From NCBI GenBank assembly GCA_015657535.1, contig JADHZB010001943.1, forward strand, positions 10,306-55,380: a DNA stretch of 45,075 bases, read 5' to 3'. Of the stretch, positions 25,207 through 37,671 are shown piece after piece. Under the pieces are notes generated by a model. The model saw only the letters and a program-made list of their open reading frames with translations, was not told the DNA's origin and did no database searches. A program made the translations under genes and the position numbers. Numbering within the stretch: position 1 is the stretch's first letter; each line of letters starts with the position of its first letter. Source of the stretch: Nephromyces sp. MM_2019 (taxonomy: Eukaryota > Apicomplexa > Aconoidasida > Nephromycida).

Positions 25207-26445
25207 GAATTATTTAAGGAAGTTGTAGAGAAGGGAATTTTGTTATAAATTATAGTATTTTTGATGTTTTAAGTAATCAAAAATAAATTAGTTGGTACAT
25301 ATAGAATATAGGAATTTAATAGTAAAATAGTATAAAGGTGATAAATGAGAAGAAAGTTTCTACACAGATGCCAAGTAAGCTTGATAGAAGATTAGTATAG
25401 TAAATATAATTAAGTTCTGCGGTTGTAGCAAAAGAAGATATTTTTATCTATAAGGCTAGGAATACAGAGTTTCTACAAGTTGTAAAGCCTATGTCTAACT
25501 CTAAACAAATTTAGAGTTTGTTCAGTGGACAGAAACTAAGTAAAACTTATGAAAGTAAGAACTTTTTCATTAGATTTGGATTTTTTTTTGTTTTCCTTAT
25601 TATGAAATTTAATTTTTCCGAGTTTTTACTTTGAACCTGTAACATATTACAAAATATAGACAATTTCAAATTGGCTACTTTATTAAACAGTTGATTTCAA
25701 AATATGGAATCCTTATACCAACTAATTAACCCGTAACATATCTATAGTAATTTAGCATATCTCATTTTAACTGCAACTTTCCAAGAGTGATATCAAAATG
25801 AAAGCCTATTAGCCCAAATAACACCTATACTGCTTGAATTAATCTTGTGATTATATCCAACATGTCTAACATGTTTATTTCTTATTATTTATTTATTCAA
25901 GTCAAATACAGCAGGACTAGTTAGAATGAATTAAATCTATTGGAAATTAATAATCATCTTTTAATTTTTCGAAATACATATTAAATTGAATCATATCCAA
26001 TAAGGATTAAATTTAAAATCAATCAACTAACTAGATTACCGAGGAAAAATGTATTGAGCTAATAATATTTCACCTACGTACGCTCCAAACTCTTAAAATG
26101 ATTTAAACTATTTCTTAAAACAAGTCCTCAATACAGCTTAAGTTATACCATGGCTTCCTAACACTAGGAGTTTAGGGTTATTTTCGATTTATATAAAACT
26201 CTAAAATGTTTTTGCATACCCGAGGATTAATGTTTTAAGATACCCAATTTATGAAAAATATCCTGAATAAAAAAAATTTATTATAATTGAACTTGATTAT
26301 CATTCATCAGTTTTTTTAAAGAGTTAAGGCCATCAAATCATGGGTTAATAATTAGTTGGAATATAATATTCAGTTTCGAGAACATATGTTATAAAGGCCA
26401 TTAAGTATCGAAAGCTTTTTCTTTAATTCCCAAAACGCTTCGCTA
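25207..26445. other. Divergent intergenic region, NAC alpha and RRP8
   Basis: AT-rich, without dinucleotide repeat tracts. It must hold the promoters of both flanking genes, but I see no motif I would name. No coding signal. Confidence 0.6.
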
Positions 26446-28091
26446 ATGCTTTCTAAAGGTTATGTTCGCTCAAAGGGAAAAAAGGTGAACAATAATCACC
26501 TTATAAATAAGAGGAAAATTGAAAAAAATATCCGAAAAAAACAAGAAAAAGATGTGGGGCATTTAGAAAATATAGATAAATGGAATAAGCAGCTACAAGG
26601 AGGCAGATTTCGTCATCTTAATGAATGGTTGTACACACACAAAGGTGATGAAGCTTATACGAGCTTTCAAGAAACTCCTCAGCTATTCAATTTTGTAAGT
26701 TTCATGAAAGTTTTATCATCAGAATTTCACTCCAATAAAAGGATAAGTTTTTCAGTTTAATAATTTACTTTAGGAGATGAAATACGATCTCAGTTACTTT
26801 AAATAATTCGTACACATACAAAACTATACTATCGGCACTTAATAAGCGAATTGTAGGCCCTTGATAAAATTTATGACTTTCTCATTTCTTGAAAATTTTA
26901 TCATTATATACATCCCTTATTAGTATCATGAAGGTTACAAAAAGCAAGTTGCTCAGTGGCCTATAAATCCTTTGGAAATAATTATTTCACATATAAAAAA
27001 TTCTCCTCAAAATTCACGGTACGATGTTTTAGGCTTATATTTCAAAGGCTATAAACTATAAAAAAATAAATGTTTTACCTTTTAGCATTGGTGATTTTGG
27101 TTGCGGTGAAGCAGAATTATCTGCAAGATTTCCAAATAGGTGAGTAGGCCTCGCTTTAAACTTATGAAACAAAAAATACCCATTGTTTATTAATGGTTTT
27201 AAAATTATTTTTGTGCATTGGCGTATCTTACATAGCTATTTCCGAAATTACTTATTAGAATTATCGAATTTATTCAAACTCTTCAACACATTAATCTTAT
27301 ACTAATATTTTGAATTCAGAGATATTCACTCGTTCGATTTGGTGGCAAGCAATGATCGTATAACTGCTTGTAACATGGCTCAGGTTGAGTACCTACATTA
27401 ACTAACATATTAATATTACACACACGAAATTTTCCCCTTGAAACGTTTACATAAATAGATTTACGGATATTCATCAAATTTAAAATCATCTTTAAACAAT
27501 ATTAACTTATCCTACAATTTTAGGTTCCATTGAAAGACTCAGCTTTGGATTATGCAGTATTTTGTTTGAGCCTGATGGGCACAGACTGGAAATCATTCAT
27601 ATTAGAGGCAAATCGCTGTTTAAAATTAAAGTTGGTCTCAAATCAAATACTGATTTAATCATGAAAATTGCATATTTCGTTTCATGTGTGAAATTTACTT
27701 TGTGTACCTAACACTTTTTATTTTTTTATTTCTTTTCCCTTTTTAATTTATTTTTGATGCGTTGTTTCATTTATTTTCTAAATCCTACAATTCAGTGGTA
27801 TTCTCCTAATCGTAGAAGTCTCATCACGAATCAATTCTCTGAAGGATTTTAATAAATTTGTAAATGCAATTGGTTTTAAGCTAGATAAACAGGTTGGTAG
27901 ATGGTTAATTATATTGCAAAATGAAATGAATAGATACGTAAACTCCTGTATTTTTAATTTTATAGGAAGGTATTAAATCATTTTTTCATATGTTTAGATT
28001 TCACAAAACAAAGAATCTTGACTCTAAAAGCAGTAAAAACATTGAATTATCATCCAATATCCTTAAACCATGCTTATACAAAAAGCGCTAA
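26446..28091 (+). CDS. RRP8: RRP8-like nucleolar rRNA methyltransferase
   Basis: RRP8 is the S-adenosylmethionine-dependent enzyme that makes 1-methyladenosine in 25S/28S rRNA; animal nucleomethylin is its homologue. Exons: 26446-26694, 26924-27018, 27086-27139, 27320-27383, 27524-27630, 27796-27892, 27966-28091; 263 residues. A short Lys/Arg-rich N-terminus, suited to nucleolar targeting, is followed by [13 protein letters not shown] and [20 protein letters not shown]. The methyltransferase core shows motif I DFGCGE (118-123), [21 protein letters not shown], and [21 protein letters not shown], all diagnostic of the RRP8 family. The last exon ends LKPCLYKKR, matching the LQPCLYKRR terminus of animal RRP8. 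It is shorter than human RRP8 (456 residues) because most of the N-terminal extension is missing, as expected for a compact genome. Confidence 0.95.
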
Positions 28092-28931
28092 ACTTTCTTT
28101 TTTTTCTACTTATGTTGACCTAACAAACTTAACATAAACCTTTGAGAGTATTTTCATGAGCAATACCTAGCTTTCTTGATTAAACTCAACCCATCTCGAT
28201 TAATTTAACATGAAGCACCTTTAAACTCCCAAGTAACAGGAAGCAACATTTTGTAAACTTCAAAACGATTAAAACATACCCCATACAGATAGCCACAAAG
28301 ATAAGATTGGTAAGAAACAATGCAGCAACTTTTATGAAATTTAAACAAAGCACTAAAATTTAAATTTAGGTTTCATTATAGTGAATTTCTCTGAGTAAAT
28401 TTTGTTGTACTAGTTCATATTGGAAACTCCTTTAAAAAGATAAAGGAAAAAAATCAAATATTAATTCCTATAATTTGGGTTTGTATACTTGAAAGGATTC
28501 AAATTTCTAGCTAAAAGCACTGAATAAGGATTGCTAATACTGTAAACCTTTTAACGTAAATAATATAATGATATTTTTTTATACTTTTGAAAGTGTTAGC
28601 ATTATAACAACAAAAATAAGTTGATTCTAACTATTGGTATTTATCTCAAATTCTGAATTCCTTATATTTTTATATATCAGGCACCGAAAATATAATCGCT
28701 CTTCAATCTGAATAAAATTCTAAATAAGCTCAGATTTCAAAAGTATCTAATGTTTATAATTGAATTTATTAACGAGTTTGGAATACCTAATTTGTGTTTA
28801 ATTTAAACAAAGTCAAAATAGCCTTAAAGTAAAAAGTTTTTATTGAAAATTTTTCAAGGCCTTATTTTTATTGTGAAATGATTTTAATATTCGTATTTGG
28901 ATACTAAAATTTGTGTAAAATTTAGTTAGCA
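28092..28931. other. Intergenic, RRP8 to MORN gene
   Basis: AT-rich spacer of about 840 bases between two same-strand genes. No repeat tract, RNA gene or coding frame recognised. Confidence 0.6.
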
Positions 28932-31129
28932 ATGGGGTGTGTTTCCTCAAATACTAAAGAAACCAGTAAAGAAACAGGTCATGATAAGAATAATGAGCCC
29001 TCTAACTTAGTAAAAGAGAGTGAACAAGAAATTGAAGAAATTAAACTAGATAGTATCGGCCCAAACTATAACCCTCCACCTGGAGGAAGGTCAAGTGCCT
29101 ATCTTTCAGGTGGCCCTCCGGTTGATTTAAAAGGAAATGATGGTGTACAAACTGAAGATGGTAAAATTTATAGGGAAAAAGTTGCCTTAAAGTCTGGTTC
29201 AATTTATATAGGGCAATGGAATGTACGTAAACGCAATCAACTTAAGAGTTTTGAAATTAATTTATTTGGGTGATAAAAAAAACTAAAGATTACAATTATA
29301 AGACTCTAAGATATAACATGTTTAAACGCATAATAATCTCTTGGTTATATTGCAGAAGAAAAATATTAGATCGGGTCAAGGTAAAATAACTTACCCAGAT
29401 GGAAGTGAGTACGAAGGTCAATTTGAAAATGATTACAGCGAAGGTGAATTATTCAATCTTGGTGTTTCTAATAGAAAAAATTTCTAGGAGCTTGTTTTGT
29501 TACAATTTTCAACTTATAGGAGTTGGATCATGGAAAGATAAGTTAGGAAATAGTTGCCAAGGGCAATGGGTGAAAGGACAATTGCATGGCCAAGCAGAGT
29601 TCAATCATTCTGATGGTTCCAAGTAATTCATATCCCTATTTATAATAAGTTGACTTGTAAATAGAATATTGTAACAATAATGTAAAATTTTAATCAAATC
29701 TTGTTGTATGTATAAAATTTCTGTGAAAATCATGTATTTATTTAAATAGACGAAAAGTCTTCAGCATCCTAGCTAGAAAAATGTCATAAAAACTATTTAA
29801 TTTTCCATGTTAAACATAGATACAATGGAGAATGGAAAAAGGACTTGAAAGAAGGTTATGGTAAAGAATGTTGGCCTGATGGTACAACCTTTGATGGAGA
29901 GTTTAAGTAAGCTGGAGAAAGCCTCATTTTTTCATGTAGCTAACAATTACAACTATACTATTCAGTCAAGGTGCAGCTCAGAAAGGAACCATGAGCTTCA
30001 AGAATGGTGATGTGTACACTGGTGGATTTTTTGAAGATGAATTTTCAGGTTCAATAAATGCTTAATATTTTAGGAAAGTATATTAAGCTAATTCACTTTA
30101 TTAAAAAAAAGTTTTTGCATTTATAAAATGAGTTGTTAAGCCTAAGAAATTTATTATAATTCATTTACGGTAGGATTTGGTACTTATGCATGGAAAAATG
30201 GTTCATGCTATGAAGGACAATGGAAAAACGGTCTAATGCATGGGAAAGGGAACTTCAAGTACACTACCAAAGGTGCACTAGAATACGATGGTAACTTTAA
30301 AGAGGGTTTAAAAAGTGGTGAGGGTGTACTTTATTTCAAAGATAAAAGGATTTACAAAGGGAAATTTTCTAATAACCTTCAAAATGGTGAAGGTATGGAA
30401 ATATGGCCTAGTGGAGCAATTCATAAAGGTAATATAGGTGATGTATGGATGAGTGCATTTTTAAAAAAAAAAAAAAAAAAATTTAAGCTAAAATCGTAAA
30501 ACATCCGACGGGTGTTTAAGCACAGTAAATAAGTTATATTTTGTAAAGTTGGAATGTTAATTTCAAGATGAAGTTTTCAACGTAAAATGAACATGTTTTT
30601 ATTAGCAAATTTATGAGCTAATTACAGATTGCTTTTTATTGAGTTTAGTTGTTTTAGTTTCATTTTGTTTTCAACCTTACTTACAACTTGGTTGTTATAT
30701 TTGTTAAAGTCATATTGTTATATTACCTAACATTTTCAACTAGTTTTGTTTTCTTCTCTCGTCTTAAGAAAGTTGTTGGAAATATAATTAAAAAAGTTTT
30801 TAATATAAACACCTTGATAGCTAATCATGTTGATTGTCTTTCAATTTTTATAATGAACTTTGTTTCGAATTTTAAAAGGTATATGGCAGAATGGAGTCGT
30901 TGAAAGATGGCTTGATCAAAAGAGGATAAGTCTTGGCCCTGAAGTTAAGGGTGATACCAAAGAATTTGAAACAAGTATATATTCTGATCCAAAATTATAT
31001 CAAGATTTGCTAAAGGTGAGGTAAATTTATATAAATAAATTGATCTAATCAAATATTTGTTTTGTTAAATCATAGCAATCAAAGAAAGGTATTGCAAAAT
31101 TGGAAGTGGGAGTCCTTAAAAAGAAATAG
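28932..31129 (+). CDS. MORN-repeat protein with N-terminal MGC acylation signal
   Basis: MORN proteins form elongated beta-hairpin rods; in protists they scaffold membrane and cytoskeleton junctions. Exons: 28932-29222, 29356-29443, 29520-29622, 29820-29906, 29966-30048, 30174-30428, 30879-31015, 31076-31129; about 365 residues. The protein starts MGCVSSN: Gly2 fits N-myristoylation and Cys3 fits palmitoylation, so membrane anchoring is likely. A polar N-terminal region (to about 80) precedes eight or nine MORN-like units up to about residue 308, such as YPDGSEYEGQFEND, WPDGTTFDGEF, WKNGSCYEGQWKNGLMHGKG and FKDKRIYKGKF. A non-repeat C-terminal tail follows. The 3' end is uncertain: the donor GTGAGG at 31016 leads to a last exon ending in TAG, but read-through of that donor would stop after three codons. 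The family is clear; the specific subfamily and cellular role are not. Confidence 0.88.
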
Positions 31130-31695
31130 AATTACTTTTGACATGAATTTTGTTTTATGGAGATGTGTGTATAAATTTCAAGATTTAAGTGTAATTACAA
31201 GCTTTTATGAAAAACGCCTTTTAATGTGGACTCCAAAAAAGTGATATTGTGGGTTAATCACTAAGCTTCAGAATTAGATTTCATAAAGATTAATAAAGTA
31301 TGAAATTATCTTAAGGCTGCTTAGTTTCAGTGAAATTTTGTGATATAATAATCAATATAAAACTCAGATTTAACATACTATATAAAACATTATAACATGA
31401 CACAAACAGTCTACCCCCCCCCCTCAGTCTTAAATCAAAAAGTTATTATAGATCTGAGATTATTAGGGAAGTTGTTCAAAGATGGATTAAAAGTGTCTTG
31501 ATAAAGTTGTTTTTAGAAAGAAATTAATGCAATGGGTTTCAAAAATAAGAATAATACACAATTCTGATATTTTAAAACTCCAAAAGCATCAGCTTAAAGG
31601 TTTCTTACTATATTTTTCTGTCTCTACAATAAATTCTAATGAAATATTTCTTGAGAAAATACGAATGAATTCCATCCTCTTGGATGTTTTTCCAT
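31130..31695. other. Convergent intergenic region with a C10 run
   Basis: Separates the 3' ends of the MORN gene and eS28. It contains a run of ten C at 31414-31423. An open frame at 31527-31769 overlaps the eS28 gene in antisense and is not supported. Confidence 0.6.
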
Positions 31696-31905
31696 CTACC
31701 GTAATCTTCTTGCCTCTCTTTCAGATTCGAGGAGGGCGAGTACATCACCTTCTCTTACAGGTCCCTTAACATTTCGAATAAGTGTTCTTCCATTGAGAGC
31801 TGGGTCTGATCCATTCTTAAATTCGACTCGAACTTGAGTAACTCCACCTCTTGAGCCTGTACGGCTTAGTACTTCAATAACTGTAGCAAACTTTGGTTGC
31901 TCCAT
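31696..31905 (-). CDS. RPS28: Small-subunit ribosomal protein eS28
   Basis: eS28 is a small OB-fold protein of the 40S subunit near the mRNA exit channel. Single exon, 69 residues, full length. It reads [20 protein letters not shown] and [20 protein letters not shown], ending in REARRLR, which is the invariant family terminus. Compared with the human protein the N-terminus is a few residues shorter, and the loop before RNVKGPVR ([14 protein letters not shown]) is about five residues longer. The start is the only ATG consistent with the family. The stop is TAG. The gene converges on the MORN gene and is divergent from the Gbp2-like gene. Confidence 0.97.
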   Translation of the reverse strand: MEQPKFATVIEVLSRTGSRGGVTQVRVEFKNGSDPALNGRTLIRNVKGPVREGDVLALLESEREARRLR

Positions 31906-34213
31906 ACTCTCTTAGTAAAAGAATAAGGCTTTATATGTAAAAACTTTGAAGAAAAGAATGCAAAAAATGGAGGAGAAACTTGTTTTCAAGAATACAAGAA
32001 AATTCAAGAAAAGGGTACAAATTAATTTCTAAAATTATAGAACTTAATAAAAGAGGAAAAAAATTGAATTCGAAGATGTTAAGATAATTCAAAAGAAGGA
32101 ATTATTATTTCTGGAAGATTTGTGTAGATATATATATTAAGGAAGAAAGAAAATTCAAAACGGAGGGATTCAATATCAACAACAATAGCATATACAAATC
32201 ATATACAGATGATGATCGGATACAATATTAAGTATTTAATTCAGTGTTAGTTAAAGTAATATATATAAGTTTCTTCTTCTTTTTATACACGGGTGTTTAA
32301 TCATATAGGGTGGTTGAGTATTCAGTATTTGTTAAAGCTTAAAATAATAATATAAATCTTACTGAAGAAAGAAGTATAGTTATAAAATTGCTTAGAGAAA
32401 ACAACCTAATACATACTAGTAAAATTTAAAGTACTAGAGGATAATAATGGTCTTTGAATTATATTTAAGTAATGAAATTGGAGAAACTCGTGATGTTATT
32501 TATTTTGCATACTATTATAAAAAAAGTTCATTGTTCTTTTAACTTATAACTGCTTTCTTAACAAGAATTAATTCTCCTGGGGTGGTAAAATATTTCATGA
32601 GCTAATTTTTAATTATTCAGTGTGTAAAAGTGTTGCATATATGTGACTTATTTAAATGAGTGTGTGTGTGTGATGCATGTATGGATTATGTAAAGTGTGT
32701 TTGTAGTATGGAATGTGTATGTATGGATTGTGTTTGAGTGTGGGATGTGGTTTGTGATGTGGGAATGGTGTAAGTGATTTGATGTGTAGAGTATATTATG
32801 TGGTGCCTGGACGAAGTATGCTATTCGAAGCATATTTTGGTTGGGGTAGTAATGCTTATGTGTGGAAAGATGTGTTTAGAATTGGTTGTGTGTAAGTGTG
32901 TGTTTATGTTTGCGTGTGTGAGTGTGTAGTTGAGAGTAGAATTTTTACAACTTGTGCTAGAGTAAGAATAACTTAAATTAAAGGTAGAGAGCACTGTACG
33001 CATATATTTATATATATATATTTCAATTATGCCTGCAGTGAAAACAATGTCTTGCTATTTAAACATAAGAGATAGATGCATTTTCGTAAATTTTTTATCT
33101 TAATTTTATTCCTAGAAGCATAAACCATATAATAGTAAGACCATAATCTCATGTAATATGTAAATTTTATGCAATTACCCGTAATTGGTTACTCCTTAAG
33201 AATTTTAATTTAGCTATATAAAAATCACAGTAAGTGTAACAAGCCAAACTTTGTTATAGATGAAATCAACCAGCAGTACAAAAGGACAAGTTTTGTGCTA
33301 CATCCACACAGATTGTTTAAATTCCGTAAGACATTAACAATTTGGTAGGCAAAAGTTTTAGCGAGATTTTAAATAATTTTTAAATAAAGCCAAAATTTCT
33401 GTAACTCGTCAACAATCTTTAAATAATTTGTAAATAATTTAGCATTGACTTGTTCAAATTTGTGCCTGTTGTGCATATAATAATTAGCTATAAGATATTC
33501 TTGTACCTATATAAAATTAAACTATGACTGATCAAACCAAAATTAAAATTTTAACTCTTCATGTTAGTCCAAACAAATCTTAAGATGGTGTAGTTTTGTT
33601 AGTGTGTGTGCTTGTAATAATAATTTTCAGTGTGCAGTCTGTGCCACTTCTAACTGTGCTCTTTATATACACATACTGTGTGTGCATGTGGATTATTGAA
33701 GCGTGTTCGAGTGTGCGTGTGTGAAAATATGAATTACCAAGTGTATGTAGAATTGCAAACTGTTACTTTATGCTATGTGCTGTGTAATAAATACACTTGA
33801 ACTGGGAGTTGTATACACATGTGTGCTTCTGCTGTTGATGTGTCTGCTTCATTACTAGTGCATACTTTACATGTCAGTTAGTGTGTAGTTTAATTAATTA
33901 TAATTAATGCGTCAATCGAGTATAATATATATATTACAGATTTATATAATAACATTGCGTATTGTAATATATATAAGATGATGTGTAGCTAAATCTTCTT
34001 TAACTAAATCTATGCCTTGTGTCCTCTTCTTCTAAACTTATTATTATCATATACTATATTTGTTTGAAATTAATTTAAAAACTCTACTTTGTTTATGCAA
34101 TTTACCTCTTTTTATTTTGTTAGGATTTACATAATCTGATTTACATTTTTTAGATTCTATTTAGACATATTTCATACTCACTAAAATCTTAAATATTTAA
34201 AATATATATTACA
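31906..34213. other. Divergent intergenic region, eS28 and Gbp2-like gene
   Basis: AT-rich, with a TG-rich block at about 32640-32950 and scattered TG at about 33600-33880 on the plus strand. Open frames in the block are repeat-derived Thr/His/Ile or Val/Cys strings. A TA-rich palindromic stretch lies near 33890-33960. No gene recognised. Confidence 0.6.
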
Positions 34214-35779
34214 ATGGGTTCGGTAAGTCCAGAAACATGCAGTACATGCTTAAGCATTTTTATTTGATTTATATACCACACAATTCATCCGCTACTTCTC
34301 CCCCCCTCTACACCACCCCCCCCCACAATACATATCCTTAATCCCTTTAATGGCGTATTCACACACCTACTTTAATCATTCTTCTTTTGTTATAGAATTC
34401 GTTACTAACTTAATTATGCATAATTTAGAATCCACTTTCTTGCAATTTAGTTTTATATTACAATTAATGTATCTATATGGTCATAGGACAAAAGCTGTCG
34501 AGTGTTTGTTGGCAATCTTGCCTGGTCTGTTGATGAAGCAGCCTTACAAACTCATATGGAAAGCGCTGGAACAATCGTTAAAGCTCAGATATTGAAATAT
34601 AAGGATGGATTATCAAAGGTATAACAAGTTTATAAGAATTACATTTTCATTCAAGATACAAATTTCTTTCATCAGGGATGTGGAATTGTAACTTACGAGA
34701 ACTCCAGTGACGCTCAGAAAGCTATCAACGAACTAAGTGATACCCCCATTGAAAGTACGTTAATGTATTGACACATATCTTCTTCTTCCTGCACTTAAAG
34801 TGAATGTATTTTATTTTACTTGTAATTGCTATGTTTATTGTATTATATAGATCTAATATGATTTTATATAACTCATGCACCCATACTTAACAAACCACAT
34901 TTGATTTTCTATCTAGAACGCCTAATCTTTGTACGAGAAGATCGCGAAAATGAAGAACAAATAGAAGCTCGAGGTAACCGATTCAGGTAAAACTAATACT
35001 ACATATTAAAAAGATCTTAAAACCCTTTTCTTTTCAAGATTTCACACACAATGAACATAAAAATTAATGTACATATTCATTCCTCATATATTCAGGAATC
35101 AAAATTCAAAAAGATTCTTCAAAGTACGTCCACCAAGAATGAATAATAACACAAAAGATGGTGATGGTCAATCACAAGAAAATTTTAGCCGCCCAAACAA
35201 GTAAAAAATATACCTTTCATCCATCAAATAAACTTACATATACATATAAATATAATGACTAGATAGTAATACATATCAATCACTTTTTCAATTACCCAAT
35301 ACAGTTTTAGGCGTCGTGCCCCTAGACCCAGAGTAATTCCAGGTGAATGTGTCGTTAATGTGTATAACTTAGAACTTTCTACAACTTGGAAGGACCTCAA
35401 AGATCTCTTCCGTGAAGTTGGAGATGTGAAGAGGTAAAATTCTATTCTAAATTTTAACTCTAGGATTTAGAAAAGTTATATATAATTATAATCACTTATT
35501 CTTATCTTTAACATAATTAATCATACTCATCTACTTGAAATAACTAAACATTACTGGCTTAACCTATCATATGATTACAAAAATAACATCACTTGATACT
35601 CATTTCATATAAATTCATAATATATATACTCATATAGAGCTGATGTAACACCATCCATGAATGGTGAGAAAACTGGTACTGTTCAATTTTCAAACATGAA
35701 AGATGCATTGAACGCAGTTGATCTACTTAACGAAAAGGAATTCAAAGGATCAAAGATCAAAGTTGTGATGGAAAATTAA
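34214..35779 (+). CDS. Gbp2-like protein with two RRM domains
   Basis: Proteins of this type bind single-stranded G-rich DNA or RNA; apicomplexan GBP2 binds telomeric G-strand repeats and RNA. Exons: 34214-34222, 34487-34618, 34676-34754, 34917-34986, 35096-35200, 35305-35433, 35638-35779; 221 residues. RRM1 (about 8-83) has RNP2 RVFVGNLAW, RNP1 KGCGIVTY and the following KRLIFVREDRENEE. The GCGIV and RLIFVREDRE strings are the reason for the Gbp2 call. An Asn/Arg/Phe-rich linker (about 92-146) with RRRAPRPR follows. RRM2 (148-221) has VVNVYNLELSTTWKDLKDLF and GTVQFSNMKDALNAV and ends ...IKVVMEN. Exon 1 is only nine bases (Met-Gly-Ser), with a GTAAGT donor directly after it. Intron 1 holds two long C runs (34300-34306 and 34316-34324). 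An alternative is a generic hnRNP or SR-type protein. Confidence 0.87.
34300..34324. repeat. C7 and C9 homopolymer runs in intron 1 of the Gbp2-like gene
   Basis: Two C runs, 34300-34306 and 34316-34324, are separated by nine bases. The minus strand is correspondingly G-rich, with enough G triplets to form a four-stranded structure. Such runs are rare in this AT-rich window; the other comparable one is at 31414-31423. Confidence 0.85.
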
Positions 35780-37671
35780 ATTAATTTCTACCAAAACCGA
35801 AATATATATATATATACACCCATAGATTTCACATCCCTTTCCTCTCAGTCACACATATTCAATGAACAGATTTAGAATGAAATTTCAAAAAGAGTAACAT
35901 TTTTCTTGCTTAAAAATATTTTAAATTTCTATTAACACATCTAATATTAATGTCGAACTTAAAAAAGATCTCCTAACTATTCTTATGGAAAATTAAATAA
36001 AATTTTGATTCTTCTAAAGTTGTTCAGTTTAAAAACATAAGATGTAGCCAAAATGTTATGATTTTAAACACATATATACACACACGCACAATTATATATA
36101 ATATAACATCTTATTAATTCTATTATAAATTCATACACAAGATTATTATGTTTAATTAATCTATATATATATCATTAATGATAACGAGTATTATTATATC
36201 TAGATTCTTAATGATAATAAAGTTATTCGAGTATATCTTTAGATATTTAATTTTAATATAAATCACAATATAGAATTATGGATCTAATATATAGGTTTCA
36301 AGCTTCTTTTATGTGATCTTCCTCATATTTAAACTTATATATATAATTGATAAAATGTGGGTGAAACAAAGTTAATAAAGATTAAAAAATTAAATCTTAA
36401 TATATAAAAAAAATAACAAAGCCTTAAACGTGTGAATTCGAACCAAAATTATAAAAGAATATATATGACCATATAAAAAAGTTATTTTATTGTTCCAAGC
36501 AATAAAATATACTACTAAAAATAATTTGTATAATTATATGTAAACAAACAAACAAGTAACAAATAACAAACACATGAAACAATTTATGATATAAAAACAC
36601 TGTAATGTTGTATAAAATTTATATATATATTTATATTTATGCAATAAAAATCTCGATGATTGTTACATCATAGAAATTATTTATAAGATGATAAAAAAAT
36701 TTATTTATAAGCTGAATCAAAATATATAAAAACTTTTTATTACATCTATATATATATATATATATTATGTAAACTATTTCACATAAATGTGAGAATTTAC
36801 TAGCAGTGGGTAACCAAGTTTTTATTTTTACTCTACATATATAGGCGAAGTTATCTTAAAAATACTTATATAAAAAAAAACTATTAAATATATATATATA
36901 ATGGGTAGTAGCATAATGCTAAACTTAATATTGTATGAGTATGTGGGTGTGTTTGAGCGTGCATGTTTGAGTGTGTATGTGTTTGTGGGTGGATAGATAT
37001 ATATATGGGAAAATAAATGTATGTATATATATCATGCTTAATAAATTAAACATAAAAAATGTATTGTGTATTAAAAGAGTTTCATGTTGAATTCATCTCT
37101 TTAAAACTCTATTTCGAGTTAATAAATTATCATCTATATAAAAAAAGTACAAATAATTATGTATCAATTCAATTCATATTGAAATATGTCAAGAGGAAAT
37201 AGAAATAAGATATAATTAAATATATATAAAAATTGTTGTAATTAAATTTAAAATTAATCTTTCTTTTTTATATATAGTTTTATGGTCTGCATTTCTAAAA
37301 ATAAAATAAAAAACTTATTAACTGGTACAGATATATGGATGAAGCAACAAAATCAAATTCTATTACCTAATGTTTTTATGGAAAACTAAAAACATTAAAA
37401 CTTTGAAGTGAACTATAAATAAATTGGAGGAAAAAAAATTAAAATAAAAAATTTAAAACCTAAAATATTTTTTGACAAAATAGAAGGTTATATTAATAAT
37501 TATATATATAATTGTGTATAATTGATTATAAACATCTAGTAAAAATTCATCGAAATTAAATGACATATTAACTATGTATAAGTTAAAATGTTACAATACT
37601 ATATATATATCCTTCTTTTCTATTCTGTTCTTGGTTTCTTGAAATTTATAATATAATGTATATACACACCT
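35780..37671. other. Convergent intergenic region
   Basis: AT-rich, with many short (TA)n runs and a small TG-rich patch at about 36930-37000. It separates the 3' ends of the Gbp2-like and CCCH genes. No gene recognised. Confidence 0.6.

Noticed and set aside
24763..25228. Plus-strand open frames antisense to NAC alpha
   Set aside because: They are shadows of the single-exon NAC alpha gene, whose sequence matches its family throughout.
31527..31769. Plus-strand 80-codon frame before and over eS28
   Set aside because: It overlaps the ribosomal protein gene in antisense and has AT-derived composition.
36420..36480. Minus-strand ggttcgaattc resembling a tRNA T-loop
   Set aside because: No matching acceptor, anticodon or D stems can be folded around it.
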